64,000 nt of DNA from Bryoerythrophyllum caledonicum (taxonomy: Eukaryota; Streptophyta; Bryopsida; Pottiales; Pottiaceae): NCBI GenBank assembly GCA_963971425.1, contig OZ020525.1:7795560-7859559 (forward strand). Reading direction: 5' to 3'. Below the pieces are notes generated by a model that did no database searches, was not told where the DNA came from, and worked only from the letters and a program-made list of their open reading frames with translations. This document shows, piece by piece, positions 22,201-33,542 of the stretch. Every line of letters begins with the position of its first letter. Positions within the stretch are counted from its first letter, which is position 1. The translations under genes were made by a program, and so were the position numbers.

Positions 22201-24061
22201 GTACATTACCACAAGGTTTATACATTATGTATTGGATTAAACCATTATTTTATATAGGCCTATGCTTGTACAATATATGCTTGTAGAGCCTGAGCATGTG
22301 GACCTAGGTAGCAATGTAGACCCCATTTGCCTGAGTGTATTGAGTTAATGAAGTATTACTCATATGATATTGGGTTTAGGTTGCCTTTGGAGCCAGCAAT
22401 GCCGGTGGAGTCAGTGGCTCCGGTGGAGTCGGTGGCGCTTGTGGAGATAGTGGAAGTTGTGGAGCAGGTGCAGAATCAAGGCAATTCAGACACTCCGGCT
22501 GGATCAAGTCACCAGAGGAGATCAAAAAGACCAAGGCCAGAGAAAAACATAGAAGCCACCGCAAGTGAAGAAGACCAAGAGAAGAAACATGGGAAGAAAA
22601 AGACAAAGAAGAAGACCCATCCACGACCCAAAGTGAGAACTTAATTTTTTTTAATTCACTTTGTGGGATTACAATCGGCAGCTAGTTCAAGTTTGCAATG
22701 GCTTTCTATTTCCTTGGAAAAGTCAATGCCACCATTATATATCTTTGAATTGTTAAAGAGACTTTTTTACTAATATAGATTTTTTCTATGATCTACAAAG
22801 CTAACATGTTTATGAGGTTGTATTTCTAATTCATTTTTGTCCATAGGCACAACTATGGTTTGATACAATGGACTTATCCAAAGGACTCGAAGTTGTTCCA
22901 GTGTCCGTGTGCCTGGATAGCTTGAAGGTCCATGAATTACAAGAATTTACTTACATTAACCGCTCCAGGATGTCTGATTTGCCATCCCACCTATCTAAAG
23001 TCACAGTGGATTCCCCACAGTTTTGCCGTGATTGCCAAAGCAATTGTCTTGGACAAGGCTGCAATTGTGGAGTACGCACAATCAAACAATCACCTTATAC
23101 TACCCAAGGTCGACTCCGAAGTATCCTTCACCAAACTGTAAGTGTGAAATATATTTTCCGTCTTGTACCTTCTTGTACAATTTGTATTGCGCTTACCACT
23201 ATGTATAATGTTGGTACATCCTATACGATTTTTTCAATTTCATCATGGTTTTGGCAGGAATTGATGGAGGAGGTTTTGTTTTGCGATGGAGAGTGGTGCA
23301 TGGAGCAAGACGTTGGTGGTTGTCCTGGTCACATGAACAGAATTTTTTTGCAGGAATGCAATGACGCATGCAAGTGTTTGCTCTCTTGTGGAAATCGGGT
23401 GGTCCAAAGTGGAGGGCGTATCCCCATACAAGTGTATTGGTCCGGAGTGAAGGGATGGGGACTTAGATCTAAGAAATTTATCAATAAAGGGACTTTTGTG
23501 TTTGAGTATGTGGGGGAGATTGTGATTGATGCAGAGTTGCAGCATCGTAGGGCCTTGAGGAGACTTGGGAAGTCAGAGGCGTACACTATGGCGCTCAATG
23601 CCACTTGGAAACCGGAGGAGGACTATTCGAACAATGTTGGATTTTGCATTGACGCCACTAATTTCTCCAATGTTACAAGGTTTTTGAATCATAGGTATTT
23701 CCTTCCAACATCAAAATGTATGAAGACAATTTTACTTTGAGATTTATTTGGAAAATTGTGATTTGTATTAATCAAAATTGTGTGTGCATGTATTTTTTAG
23801 AGATGTGAAGATGCAAACCTTATAGATGTTCCAGTGACGATTGACAACAGTGACATACGATTGTTCCACGTAGCCTTTTTTGCTCGAGTCAAAATTCCGG
23901 CTTGGGAGGAATTGACCTGGGATTATGGCTGTTGCTTTGATAGATCACAAGTTAACGAGGTAGATGCAATATTTCCTTTCCATTGTCAATGTGGTAGCAC
24001 TCGCTGCAGGGACAGTAAAATTGACGATTCAGCCATTCAACTCACACTTGACATTTTTTGA
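19237..24061 (+). CDS. RING-like/coiled-coil protein fused to a SUVR-type SET histone methyltransferase (cargo gene B)
   Basis: ATG at 19,237. Exons I can support: 19,237-20,216; 20,518-21,296; 22,001 to about 22,125; 22,380-22,632; 22,847-23,137; 23,258-23,694; 23,803-24,061. Most joins keep phase; those around 22,126-22,380 are uncertain. Order of parts: a basic start, a long Glu/Asp run (19,380-19,650), the block shared with copy A (TTDFFTKHYGF, WAAYGAATNKTQREAHKRN), a coiled coil, a RING-like finger (CVLC, SSCKHLYHPWC, CCARGC, then TASFGW), a KKK-rich linker, then pre-SET Cys clusters, SET and post-SET. One in-frame TAG at 20,699 lies between the exon start and the RING-like part. The predicted role is writing H3K9 methylation at sites chosen by the N-terminal parts; the RING-like part may bind ubiquitin machinery. 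That coupling is inference. The fusion rests on the 22,632|22,847 splice, which is phase 0 on both sides. Confidence 0.68.
22847..24061 (+). other. Pre-SET, SET and post-SET exons (SUVR1/2/4-like)
   Basis: Pre-SET: CRDCQSNCLGQGCNC, then the YTTQGRL region, then ECNDACKCLLSCGNRVVQ after a phase-0 intron (23,138-23,257). SET: GWGLRSKKFINKGTFVFEYV GEI, then VGFCIDATNFSNVTRFLNHR; an intron (23,695-23,802) splits the motif, which resumes as CEDANLID. The catalytic end is EELTWDYG, where plant SUVR1/2/4 also have Trp and most SUV39-type enzymes have Tyr. Post-SET: CQCGSTRCR. All landmark residues of the SAM and lysine pockets that I can check by eye are present, so the domain may be active. In a conventional annotation these three exons might appear as a separate gene with ATG 22,868. 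Confidence 0.82.
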
Positions 24062-27000
24062 TCTTGAATGAAATGATTCTACATGTTCTATTTTCTACAT
24101 GTAGAATCATTTCAACCGGAACTCTAAAACATTGAACAACTTCCATAATTATATCACATTCTTATTATGTTATTGTTATATTGTTTTAATTAAAAATCAA
24201 GGTATTATATGTATGACATTTGTATCCAGTATAATGCTTGTACCAAATTATAAAAATTACATAGAAGGTAGGATATTTCTAAACTAATGAATATACATAA
24301 ACCGGGATACTCAGAAACCATCAATGTTTCATGACCTTTAGGATGACCACTAAATGCAATCCTCAAAATGAAATAATTAGCAAATAAACATGTGCAAAGA
24401 AAATACTTAACTGTTACAGTCTAAACCATCAAAACGTCATGGCTGCTGTGGTGACCGCCAACTGCAAAGAAAATAAACTAATCACCAAAAAAAATGTGTA
24501 AAAGATGTACTCACAAGATTTGGTGATGATTATATCTAATGCTTTAAACAATATAGAATTTAGTACCTCTAAGGATTTGAGTTTCTTTAGATGTACTAAC
24601 CTAGCAACAATTAATCAAAACACTCCCAATAGTTTGAATATGGCTGTAGACATTCTCTTTAGTCACTAGCAGAATCCAGAAAATGCTCATCCTAAACCCA
24701 GTCCAATGCAAGAGAAACTATAATATCATAGAAGAAACAACAAGATTTGTGTACAATCATCTCAATTAATACAAACTAGCTAGTACAACTAGTACAACTA
24801 GTACAACTAAAACAATAGTACTATCTGGTACAAATAAAAAATGCTAAAAATAAAAGTCCAAGAGTAAATATAATACGCAATTGTTTCCAACATGTACAAC
24901 CATAGTACACTAAGTACAAATTGGTACAAATGGTACAAATAATGAAGTTGATGCCTAGTACAAACATATCATCATTCCACAAAGACAAGTATAACCTTTA
25001 CAATTAGTACAAACAAAACAAAAAAAAATTGACTAGAAGTACAAAATCTAAAACACCAAAATTTGCATACTTTGTACTTGGTTTTCATAGTAGATTTGTA
25101 ACAAACTAGTACATACAATACAAATAGTATACTTGACTTGGAGTACAAACATATGATCACCCCACATTGTACCTTACATTTGTTTTTACACAGTACAAAC
25201 TCTTCTAACAAACACTCCAAACAACATTCATACTTTCATGAGTACAAATCAATATTCCCAACTATGAATCACATAAATTTGGGTACACAATGTTGGTACA
25301 AACAAACTTATACGAAGTAGAGCAACTTACCACAAAATTATTTTCTAGTTCATACAATCTCCAAGTGATAGAATATTTAGTTGTACTCCTGCCATAGAAC
25401 ACGTAATAAATATCCTAGACATAATAGTAATCTGTGTACACACTAGAAAAAAATAGTGGTAATGGATAAAATTATTTGTAACAACTGACCACCTTTCCCA
25501 AAAAAACTGTGATAGTATTTCTCTCCAAATCAACCTTGTTGCTAAGTAAAACATTCCAATACTAAATGGCTTATAAATCTTTTTTCAAAACTAATAAGTT
25601 GCTTGAAGTTCTTCACTAAACTAAATGAAAGGAAAACGGCAAGAAACCCAAAAAGAAAGGAAGAATGCAGATAGAACTTACCCTTTTCTGCAGTGTGTAT
25701 TGAAATGAACTTAAAAGGCACTACTGTTGCTCCCATCTTGAAATCTGTATGTAAAATCCATTGTAAGATAGAGCACATACAAGCTACATATTGATTTTAC
25801 AAATTTGAAGTTCAAAATGGTACATATTGTACAGTACTCGTACCAACCATAAGTCCTTCGAAAGACAAACCTTCACGTCCTCTGATTAGCTGATTCACAT
25901 GTGGTGGTAGGAGTTTGGTGAAGGATTTCTACATCTTCTAACACAACGTGCCCGAACAATGCCTCACTGCTCCTAATGGCTTGACTAGGAGAGCTGTCTA
26001 TAGTATTACAAAGTCCTAGATAGAAGGCACTATTGCCACACTGAGATTCAGGGGTTTCAGAAACATACCATTTAGTTGTTGTATTCGCAGATACAGGACG
26101 AGCGATGCACAATGGGAAGTAAGAAGTGATGAGTTTTTATACAAGTCTAGAGTTTTCGAATGGAAGGTAAGACATTGCTACAGATACAGATTGAGCGGTG
26201 CACAATAGGAAGTAGGAAGTGATGAGTTTCTAAACAAATCTAGAGTTTTGAAACGGAAGGTAAGACATTGCGAAAGAACGCAAACTGGAACAAAAACACG
26301 TGCATTGCAAGAAAAAGAAGAAAAAGAATCTCCTCACACTACTTAGAGGTATCTCAACAATGACGAAGGTCTGAAAGTAGTGACTCACAAACAAGGCATC
26401 TAGGTTCTTGCGAAAAGCTGATCCAGCAGGGATTGTGATACCCCCTTATATCCCTTTGATACACTCATGATACCCCACAAAACCCCCTTATATCCCTTTG
26501 ATACACTCATGATTCCCCACAAAACCCCCTTATATCCCGTATACTACCATGATACCCTATAATATACCTGTCATAGCCGTGACATATACATGTACTACGT
26601 GGTGACATAGTGCGCGTCACATTCCGTAACACGATACCCCGGGTTGCAAAGGTATATAGTATATAAAGTCAAGGTATTAAGGTCAAAGTATTAAAAAATT
26701 TAATAACATTTAAGAGCATGCTATATATAAGTAAAAGAATAAAATCTTCCAAACATATAGAAACTTGTTAGTGAAAGTATGAAAGTAAAAGAATTAAATC
26801 ATACGAAAGCATGGAAACTTGTTAGTAAAAGTACCAAAGTAAAAGAATCAAATTTTCCAAATACATGGATAAGTTTTGCCTAACAAAAAGTAAGAGTTTA
26901 TTAATATCACATATCAATACAATGGAAACATAGATGGAACAACATTGCAAAGTGAAGAATCAAAGTACAAAGGGCTAAGACCTTTTTTATGTCCTTATAA

Positions 27001-28379
27001 ATGTATTTTGAAACCTCTACGTAATACTAATTATGTGAATATTTTAAAAAATAGACGTGCGCACATGAATATAAAAGGAAAAAGAACATTTTCTTATGAA
27101 TATTACAAGGTGAAGTACAGAAAAGGGTAAAAAGTGAGCTTGGAAAAAACACTAATATGGGATAAATATTTTTCTATGTTTCAATTGTTAAATATATATG
27201 TATAGACCTTTACATACATTACAAATAATGTAATGAATTTTAGTGTATTCCTTATACTCATACTTTAATTAAGTAAAGATGATTGCTTAATAAATAAAAT
27301 AGAAATTGACCTTAGATTTAATTCTTTTAATATGATGTTTGAACTATTAGGTTTCTACGCTTTGAGAAGAATTAATTACTTTTCTCTGATAATTTTACTT
27401 TAGCACTTTCTCTTGTGTCATGTTAAGTTATGTTACAATTATAGATACAATTACAAGGACAGGCATGGTTGAGTGAAGTTACCATACCTCGTTGGAAACA
27501 ATACGATTCCGATGGTAAGTAAAAAATTAAATAAAAAGCTTCATAAATATTACACGTTGTAAAGTATTTTAGTGTATACAATGTGTTTGGAATTTCAAAA
27601 AGGAAATGAGGATGGAACAATAGTGTACAAAGTCAAGAAACAAAGTTCAAAGTGCTAAAACATGCTTTATATACTACATAATATATTTTCGAAGCTCTAA
27701 ATAATTTTAATTATTTTAATGTATTTTTTTAATAGATGAACTTATATAAATATAAAAGAAAAAAATAACAACATATTTATAATATTACAAAGTGAAGTAG
27801 AGAAAAGGGTATAAAGAATAATATGGGGTATGACATTTTTATGTACTGTTAAATATCTATGCTCCCAAAAAAAAAACTGCAAAATGCAATAGACAAAAAT
27901 ATCAAAAGGCCTTATTGGGGAAAATCACCAAAAACCACACGATTTGAGTAGCGTGGTATGACAGGACATGTACGGGTCGAAGACCAGGTCAGATGGGTAG
28001 TTGAAAGCCCGGCACAAGCGCCACAAGGGGCTGCCACGACAACTTTCAAGTCCACCTTGATCCAGGTAATGAAGCCGACTTGACCAAGTCACCCAAAGGC
28101 TCTCTTGGTCATTTGGAAACACTAGATATTGTCCTCTCCTATATACGACCCCATTTCCAAACGGACAGTCGATATGGGATAATGGAACAAGTCCAAACCT
28201 ACCATGTTTTGAATGGTACAAACCGTATCACTTGTACAAGATGTACGATCAATATAATAGTGGTACAAACTATATAGTGAAATTCATGCTATACGATACA
28301 ACCAATACCTGAAGCAATACATGCTAAGTTAATCAATTACTAAAGAAAATGTTCATGAACCATGAAACATTGTGTCATC
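24062..28379. other. 4.3-kb spacer of the 23-kb element, GTAC-rich
   Basis: No gene I can defend. From about 24,750 to 25,320 GTACAA/TTGTAC words are dense (for example four tandem CTAGTACAA units near 24,775-24,815). At 26,100-26,275 a unit of about 95 bp occurs twice (GCACAATGGGAAGTAAGAAG type). At 26,440-26,575 a unit of about 55 bp (CCCCCTTATATCCCTTTGAT) occurs about 2.5 times. At 26,730-26,870 a unit of about 70 bp with GAAACTTGTTAGT is repeated. A minus-strand ORF at 25,873-26,112 with a good donor (AAATG|GTATGT) could be one exon of a lost gene. Confidence 0.4.
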
Positions 28380-31300
28380 CTAATTCTCATCCTCTCTTAA
28401 TCTGTCTAATCCAGCCCAAATGGTAGCAATGCTGTCTTGACTCAAGCTATAAGTAACTTCTCCACCTTTGCGTCTACCCACTTTTGGAATCATAGCAAAT
28501 TTACAATGTACAATAAGATGGGCATCAATATGCGCAGGTTGAGAGTTGCCGAGATACACATAGCCATTGTTCCACTTTTGGTAGTAAGTACCTCGTACAA
28601 CAAAATCTCCAACTTCATAATTTGGGCTCCATGGGCATGTGAATGCCGAAGTGACTTGGTGCTTTGGCAAGGAGCATTGGAGAATATAAAATTCAACCCC
28701 TTCGGCGTTTCCTTCCATAGCAGGGACAACGAAGTTGTCACCGGGGTGAATGAGGTCAGCAATTTCTTCACCCTCTAGAGCCTCCTCTTCAAAGGTATCT
28801 TCTGCTTGATCCACCCAATCAAGCATAACCTCTTGTACTTCACTAAGGTTATATGGTTTCAATTTCACCAAGTCCCAACCCTCTACATGAGATTTGTTAA
28901 CACAGTTAGTGCAATCAACGTCAAAGCAGTAACCACAAAAACATGATAATTTTCGAACAAACAACAAGGTTGGATCAGCAACAGAAAACGAGTACAGTGA
29001 ATGAAGAGCCTGAGAGCCTTTTACTGTCTCGCAGTCAAAACTGCGTTCCCTCATGCAATCTTTGGGAATTTCCCAAAAATGCCTACGCACTTCTTTGATC
29101 CCTGTCTTTTCAAAATTTGTATCCACTTGTCCTCTCATTGTCTCATTGAGAAAACAAACTGCGTCGTGCGCATTTTGCATCCTTCTCCATGTGTCATGTA
29201 GTTGAGATTGCCGTAAAGCACGCTTGACAACAACACCTACACCATCCCACTCCCCTTTTCCATGGCCAGTGCCAAAAAAATTCCAATTCATGGTGCAACC
29301 ATTGGTGAGGCCAGGATACCTTGCAACAAAGTATAGGGCTCGAGCACCTTTGAATTGGCTTGCACATCCGTCGGACCATACAACATGGTGTTTGGGACGA
29401 ATCCCTGCTAAATACAAAAACAGATTAATGACCACAACATATATAATAGTTGTTTAATTCAGTACATATCGTACAATTTGTGTGTTTTAAAAGAATTAGG
29501 TACAATCTCGTTTATATAATACATTTCAGTTCATATTGTATAGTTTAGTACATACTGTTTATTCATTCGTACATGTTACACTGTATACTCCATGGAAAAG
29601 AAATAAAGAACATAGTTAACATACCTTGCGACTGTAGCCATTGCCAATGCTGCATCAAACAATGCTGAACAAAGAGAGAATCATGCTTCTCATCATCTCA
29701 TATATAAAAATGAGAGTCCTTTAAAGTTTCTCCATGTCCATTTATTATATAAGTAATATGCACTAGAATAGTAATTTGAGTTGAACACCAATACATGCTT
29801 TGTATTTGGTTTTGAATCTCAAAAATGTAGTTCTCGGCATAATCAATATGTGATAAAATCATGCCTTCACCCATGCATTGCATTGACCGCTTGCAATGGT
29901 CATCCTGCCACCTTGCAATGAAGTTATGCCTGACAAATTTGGATAATTTGAACTTCAAGTATTCAAAAAAAACTATGGTAGAAGTCTCCTTGTATGCTTC
30001 TACAATCCTCTTCCGTGGCTTTCCCTCCTGAGTGAGTCCAATAACTTCATTCTCAAAACACTTCCATGTAACAAGTGTTGATGTGGAAGATTCTTCAGGA
30101 CAAACTGCCAACTTCAAAATACCGCAATCTATGCATGTACCCATAACACATGATAGTGCATGCCACTCCGCATTCTCCGGTTTTGAACAAACAATTTCTT
30201 GCCAAAGCGATGTTGTTCCACCATATGTCTTCAAGTGGGCTTGACAATTTGCCCCTTCTATCAGAGTATGACAAACTTCACAGAGACACTTACAATTATT
30301 AAGAAAGTGGAGTCCTTTTCTTGTATCTCGAATCCTATTGAACCCTTCTCTAAGCATGTCAATCTCAACATGGTAGCGACAGCAACATACATTCCTTTCA
30401 TTACAGGCTCTAACAAAATATGGCTTCAATTTTTCAAATGTTCTCATTTTGATTACAACATCAGGATGCGCTTCCACAAATCTGTTATAGAATGCCGTCT
30501 GCATACAAGTGTAGAAACTATAAGAAGATATCAAACTATGAAAAATATTGATACAAATGGCATAAAACTGATACATAATGTACTGAAAGGTAAAAAAAAA
30601 TACATCATACACTAAACTGTACATAATATAGTCGAAAGAAGATATAATGCAGCGAACTTTTAATTATAAGATTTGGCACAATATGAAAACCATACAGAAT
30701 GTACTAAAGGATGGAAAATATACATACCTGGGTTTCAAGCAAGTAGTGGGTGCAGTGTTTTTCGTATGTCTTCCGGCTTATCCACTTTTGAACGATCTCC
30801 TTCTTGTTGGGACTCACGCGAGTTTCTTCAATCCACCATTTTACAACGATGTCTCTAATTTCTTCAGACATACCTGGCCTCTTCTTTCGACTTGCCAACA
30901 CAAAAGGCCTGTTGCCCAAACGCATACTCTTGCATTGTGATGCTACCCTTAAGTTATATGGATTCACCTTTAAAATCCGAGACAAAGCTTTTATGTTTTT
31001 TACATCTGAAGATACAGCTGCATCTAGAAGAACAGCCTTCCTAGCAAGCTTGTCTACTGATTGAACACCCTTAACGGCCTCCAACTCTTTTTGATAGTTC
31101 TCCAAAAATTGAAATTGAACCATTGCATCTTGTTTACAAGGGTAATAGTTTGGAAGGAATGACCTGATGCGCTCATCCTCCAAAAAACACTCCATGATCT
31201 TCAGTCTTGAAGATGCGGTAGGACAAGCTTGCATCTTAGTCGTGAAAAAATTCACGATCTCGGATACCACATGACATACTTCGCGTGAAGACAACTCACT

Positions 31301-31519
31301 ACCTTCTTCTCCATTTTCAGAGATAGTGGCAAGCAATCTTGCTTCTTCTTCTCTCTCCTTCTGCAGTTGCCGACGTTTCTGTTGTCTATCTACTTCCCCA
31401 TCTCTCAGACTATCTCTAGTTGCAACGTACTCCTCAGCCCTTGCACGAGGACCCTTCTTTTTTGATCCCGCACGTTTATCTACAACATGATTATTTCCCA
31501 TTGCCCTTAACGTTGACAA
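28380..31519 (-). CDS. Sola-like DDE transposase
   Basis: Three exons on the minus strand: 31,519-30,728, 30,508 to about 29,631, and 29,406-28,380. Donors and acceptors are good and in phase (ACCCAG|GTATGT to TGCAG|ACGGC; CGCAAG|GTATGT to TTAGCAG|GGATT). About 900 residues: a basic N-terminus with KR-rich helices, a helical region with KKRPGMSEEIRDIVVKWW (possible DNA-binding part), a Cys/His cluster (NCKCLCEVCHTL), then an RNase-H-like core. Candidate acidic triad: Asp of HIDYAENY (codon 29,842-29,844), Asp of WSDGCASQFKG (29,370-29,372) and Glu of GHGKGEWDGVG (29,250-29,252). A second Cys cluster (CFCGYCFDVDCTNC) follows. One in-frame TGA (29,698-29,700) sits just before a DDEKHDSLFVQHC stretch. 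It is the only transposase in the 23-kb element and lies near its right end, facing inward. Confidence 0.72.
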
Positions 31520-32022
31520 CCATATACTCTAAAAAGCAATGAAATACTAGTCTACCGCTGTCAACACTTCACCTCAAACCGCCATCAATCTCATCTACAT
31601 TGCCATCATCTCTGTAAAATTCATCCCCTAAATCCACTTACAATCAGTAACATGTCAAGCAGAGTGCCCTAAACGTCAAGCACATTGCCTTCATCTCTAA
31701 ACAAGTCAACGTCTCCACAACCCTAGACCCAAAATCAAGGTGGTTGAAGCACTAAATCTACGAAGAGCATACATTCTGTATCAACATTGATCAACTGTAC
31801 AAAGAATGTACAAACAGTAAGAAGAGAGTACATTTTTGGCAATAATCATGTGAACAAAAAAGAGTTGTCAGCTGTCAGAAGATACGACAAACACACCATG
31901 TGCACGATGTGCACGCTTTTCCAAATATACACAGATTCGCCGGCATATTTGGGATCCAAAATTTCATACTAGTTGTACTCGTTGTACTGTTTGTACTGGA
32001 GAACCATAAACGGCCAGGGGGT
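31520..32022. other. Subterminal region before the right TIR
   Basis: Upstream flank of the transposase gene, with repeated CAAGTCAACG/GTCAAGCACATTGCC phrases and two GTAC clusters (31,797-31,832 and 31,974-32,000). No gene. Confidence 0.4.
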
Positions 32023-32044
32023 CGACCGTAGTGTGCGTTCACCC
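32023..32044 (-). repeat. Right TIR of the 23-kb element
   Basis: Reverse complement of the left TIR, directly followed by CGAA (32,045-32,048). A cluster of TTGTAC/GTAC words lies just inside it at 31,974-32,000. Confidence 0.85.
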
Positions 32045-32928
32045 CGAAGTGGAGAGCGAACTAAGAATGTCGAGACGATGGGAGCGTCACGAACAAACAG
32101 CCGAACACAGAAACGCGTTCCCTGAGAAATAACAATAAATGATATTATGGATTAGAAAGACGAAGGGGATGTTCAAGACTACAGATCAGAACTATGAAGA
32201 CAATTGGAATAGAGCTTACTGTTGCAGAAGAATCTCGAGGCAGAGCTAGAGGAAGCTCGTTCAAAGCCCACCAGTCGATGAGGAGTTTGAAGTCGTATGT
32301 GGAAGCACAATCATCAATCTCAAGTTGTAACTCCCTATCATTTGGATGAAGTAGAAGCAACGCAACGTTGTCATGAAGATAGTTGTCAACGAACTCAAAA
32401 ATTGTATCAATATAACTCTCCGGCCTCAAATTCCATGAAGGGATGACATCAATGGATTGAGAAATCCCAGGAACTGGCAAACTCTCAGGAATGTCAGCCA
32501 CTATAAGATCCAATCCGGTGTGTTTGCAATTTTTGTTTGAAACTAATCACGATCTACCTAAACCAACCTACAAGCAAAAAAAACCAATGATTGTACAACA
32601 ACTGTGTAAATGTGATTATGCAGAAATTAAAATAAAAAATGATAACATTGTCTAACCTTCGAAATAAATTGATGTAGTTCCTTCCAAAGTTGCGGTGGAC
32701 CTCCAATCTCTGAAAGAGACTGCATGGTAGAAAACAGTGATATGTTTTTGATGAAACATTCTGATGAGACAATTGGCACTGGCGCAACGGATGATTCAGA
32801 AAATAGAAATTGGTGCTGCTTGTGCTGTTGCACTTCCATCCTTATAACTTCAACATGGCTTGATCCTGCGGCTTGAGAGGATGCCATTATTGGAGGAGAG
32901 TTCCTTGCCTGGACCTCGTTCCTAGGCA
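32045..32928 (-). pseudogene. ParB-methyltransferase gene, middle exons (motif IV half)
   Basis: Three minus-strand exon pieces: 32,928-32,657 (resumes right after the 7.4-kb insertion), about 32,520-32,220, and 32,121-32,045 (cut by the 23-kb insertion). The first is a Ser/Gln-rich linker (ASSQAAGSSHVEV). The second contains LDLIVADIPESLPVPG, which has the position and hydrophobic context of motif IV (DPPY) of amino DNA methyltransferases but reads DIPE, so the catalytic tetrad is lost. It then follows the expected pattern of helix and strand (NVALLLLHPNDRELQLEI). The third reads GTRFCVRLFVRDAPIVSTFL VRSPL and joins RELDILFNPV at 9,013 in frame once the transposon is left out. Motif IV before motif I is the beta-class order. 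Confidence 0.68.
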
Positions 32929-32999
32929 CGGGGGGGGCACTCAATGGTAAATTGCGACATCACGTGCGATCAAGCCCTCATTAAAGTGGGGCTATGTAG

Positions 33000-33542
33000 G
33001 TAAATTCTGTGAATTAATATAGCCCTATCTTTACCTAAATTTCAAAATTTGGTTAATTTCATATACCCTATCTTTCATTATACATTTTTTTTTGCACTAA
33101 TTAAATGTAGGCTATCTTCATTTAAAATACAACTTACAAAATTTACGAAATTAGTGTTACACATACACTTGAAGTTGGGACATGTGCACATACATGAAAT
33201 TGCTTGCAGTGAAGTATACATGGGTGTGTGTTTGCAAAACAGTGACAAGTGAAGCGGTTTAGGTGTTTATAAATACTGTGAAACAAAGTACAAATATTGA
33301 AAATTGCTGCCATGTACTAGGCAGTGAAGTATAGAAACTGAAATCCATGCATGGGAAACACTTGTGTGTGCAAAAAAATCCTTTGAGTTTCTGCAAACTG
33401 CTGCAAACTGCTGCTAAACATGAACCTGCAAAACACAGAAAAACAAGCATCAGAAAAACAGCGTGAACCAAGGATGCAAAACAAAAAAAAACAACGAAGC
33501 AAAAGCAAATTGTAAGCCAAAAAGGATCAGGAAAACTTACCT
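33000..33542. other. Left subterminal spacer of the 7.4-kb element
   Basis: AT-rich, without a recognisable gene. It faces the 3' end of the 170-codon ORF; a GTAAGT donor directly after that ORF (33,536-33,542) suggests an intron in its 3' UTR or an alternative C-terminus. Confidence 0.35.

Larger units (their letters stand above)
9010..32048. mobile_element. 23.0-kb Sola-like DNA transposon with TIRs and 4-bp TSD
   Basis: Ends: GGGTGAACGCACACTACGGT at 9,014-9,033 and its reverse complement at 32,025-32,044. The match extends to 22 bp with one mismatch. CGAA flanks both ends (9,010-9,013 and 32,045-32,048). Deleting the element and one CGAA joins two minus-strand exon halves in frame (LVRSPL|RELDILFNPV), so the limits are supported independently of the repeats. 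Cargo: a DDE transposase on the minus strand near the right end, a decayed coiled-coil/RING-like gene, and a RING-like/SET gene on the plus strand. A 4-bp TSD and the type of transposase fit the Sola superfamily as I recall it. Several in-frame stops in the cargo show that it is not pristine, but the TIRs are nearly identical. Confidence 0.82.

Noticed and set aside
25873-26112. 79-codon minus-strand ORF as a gene
   Set aside because: It has a good splice donor but no recognisable partner exon, domain or paralogue, so I only mention it within the spacer.
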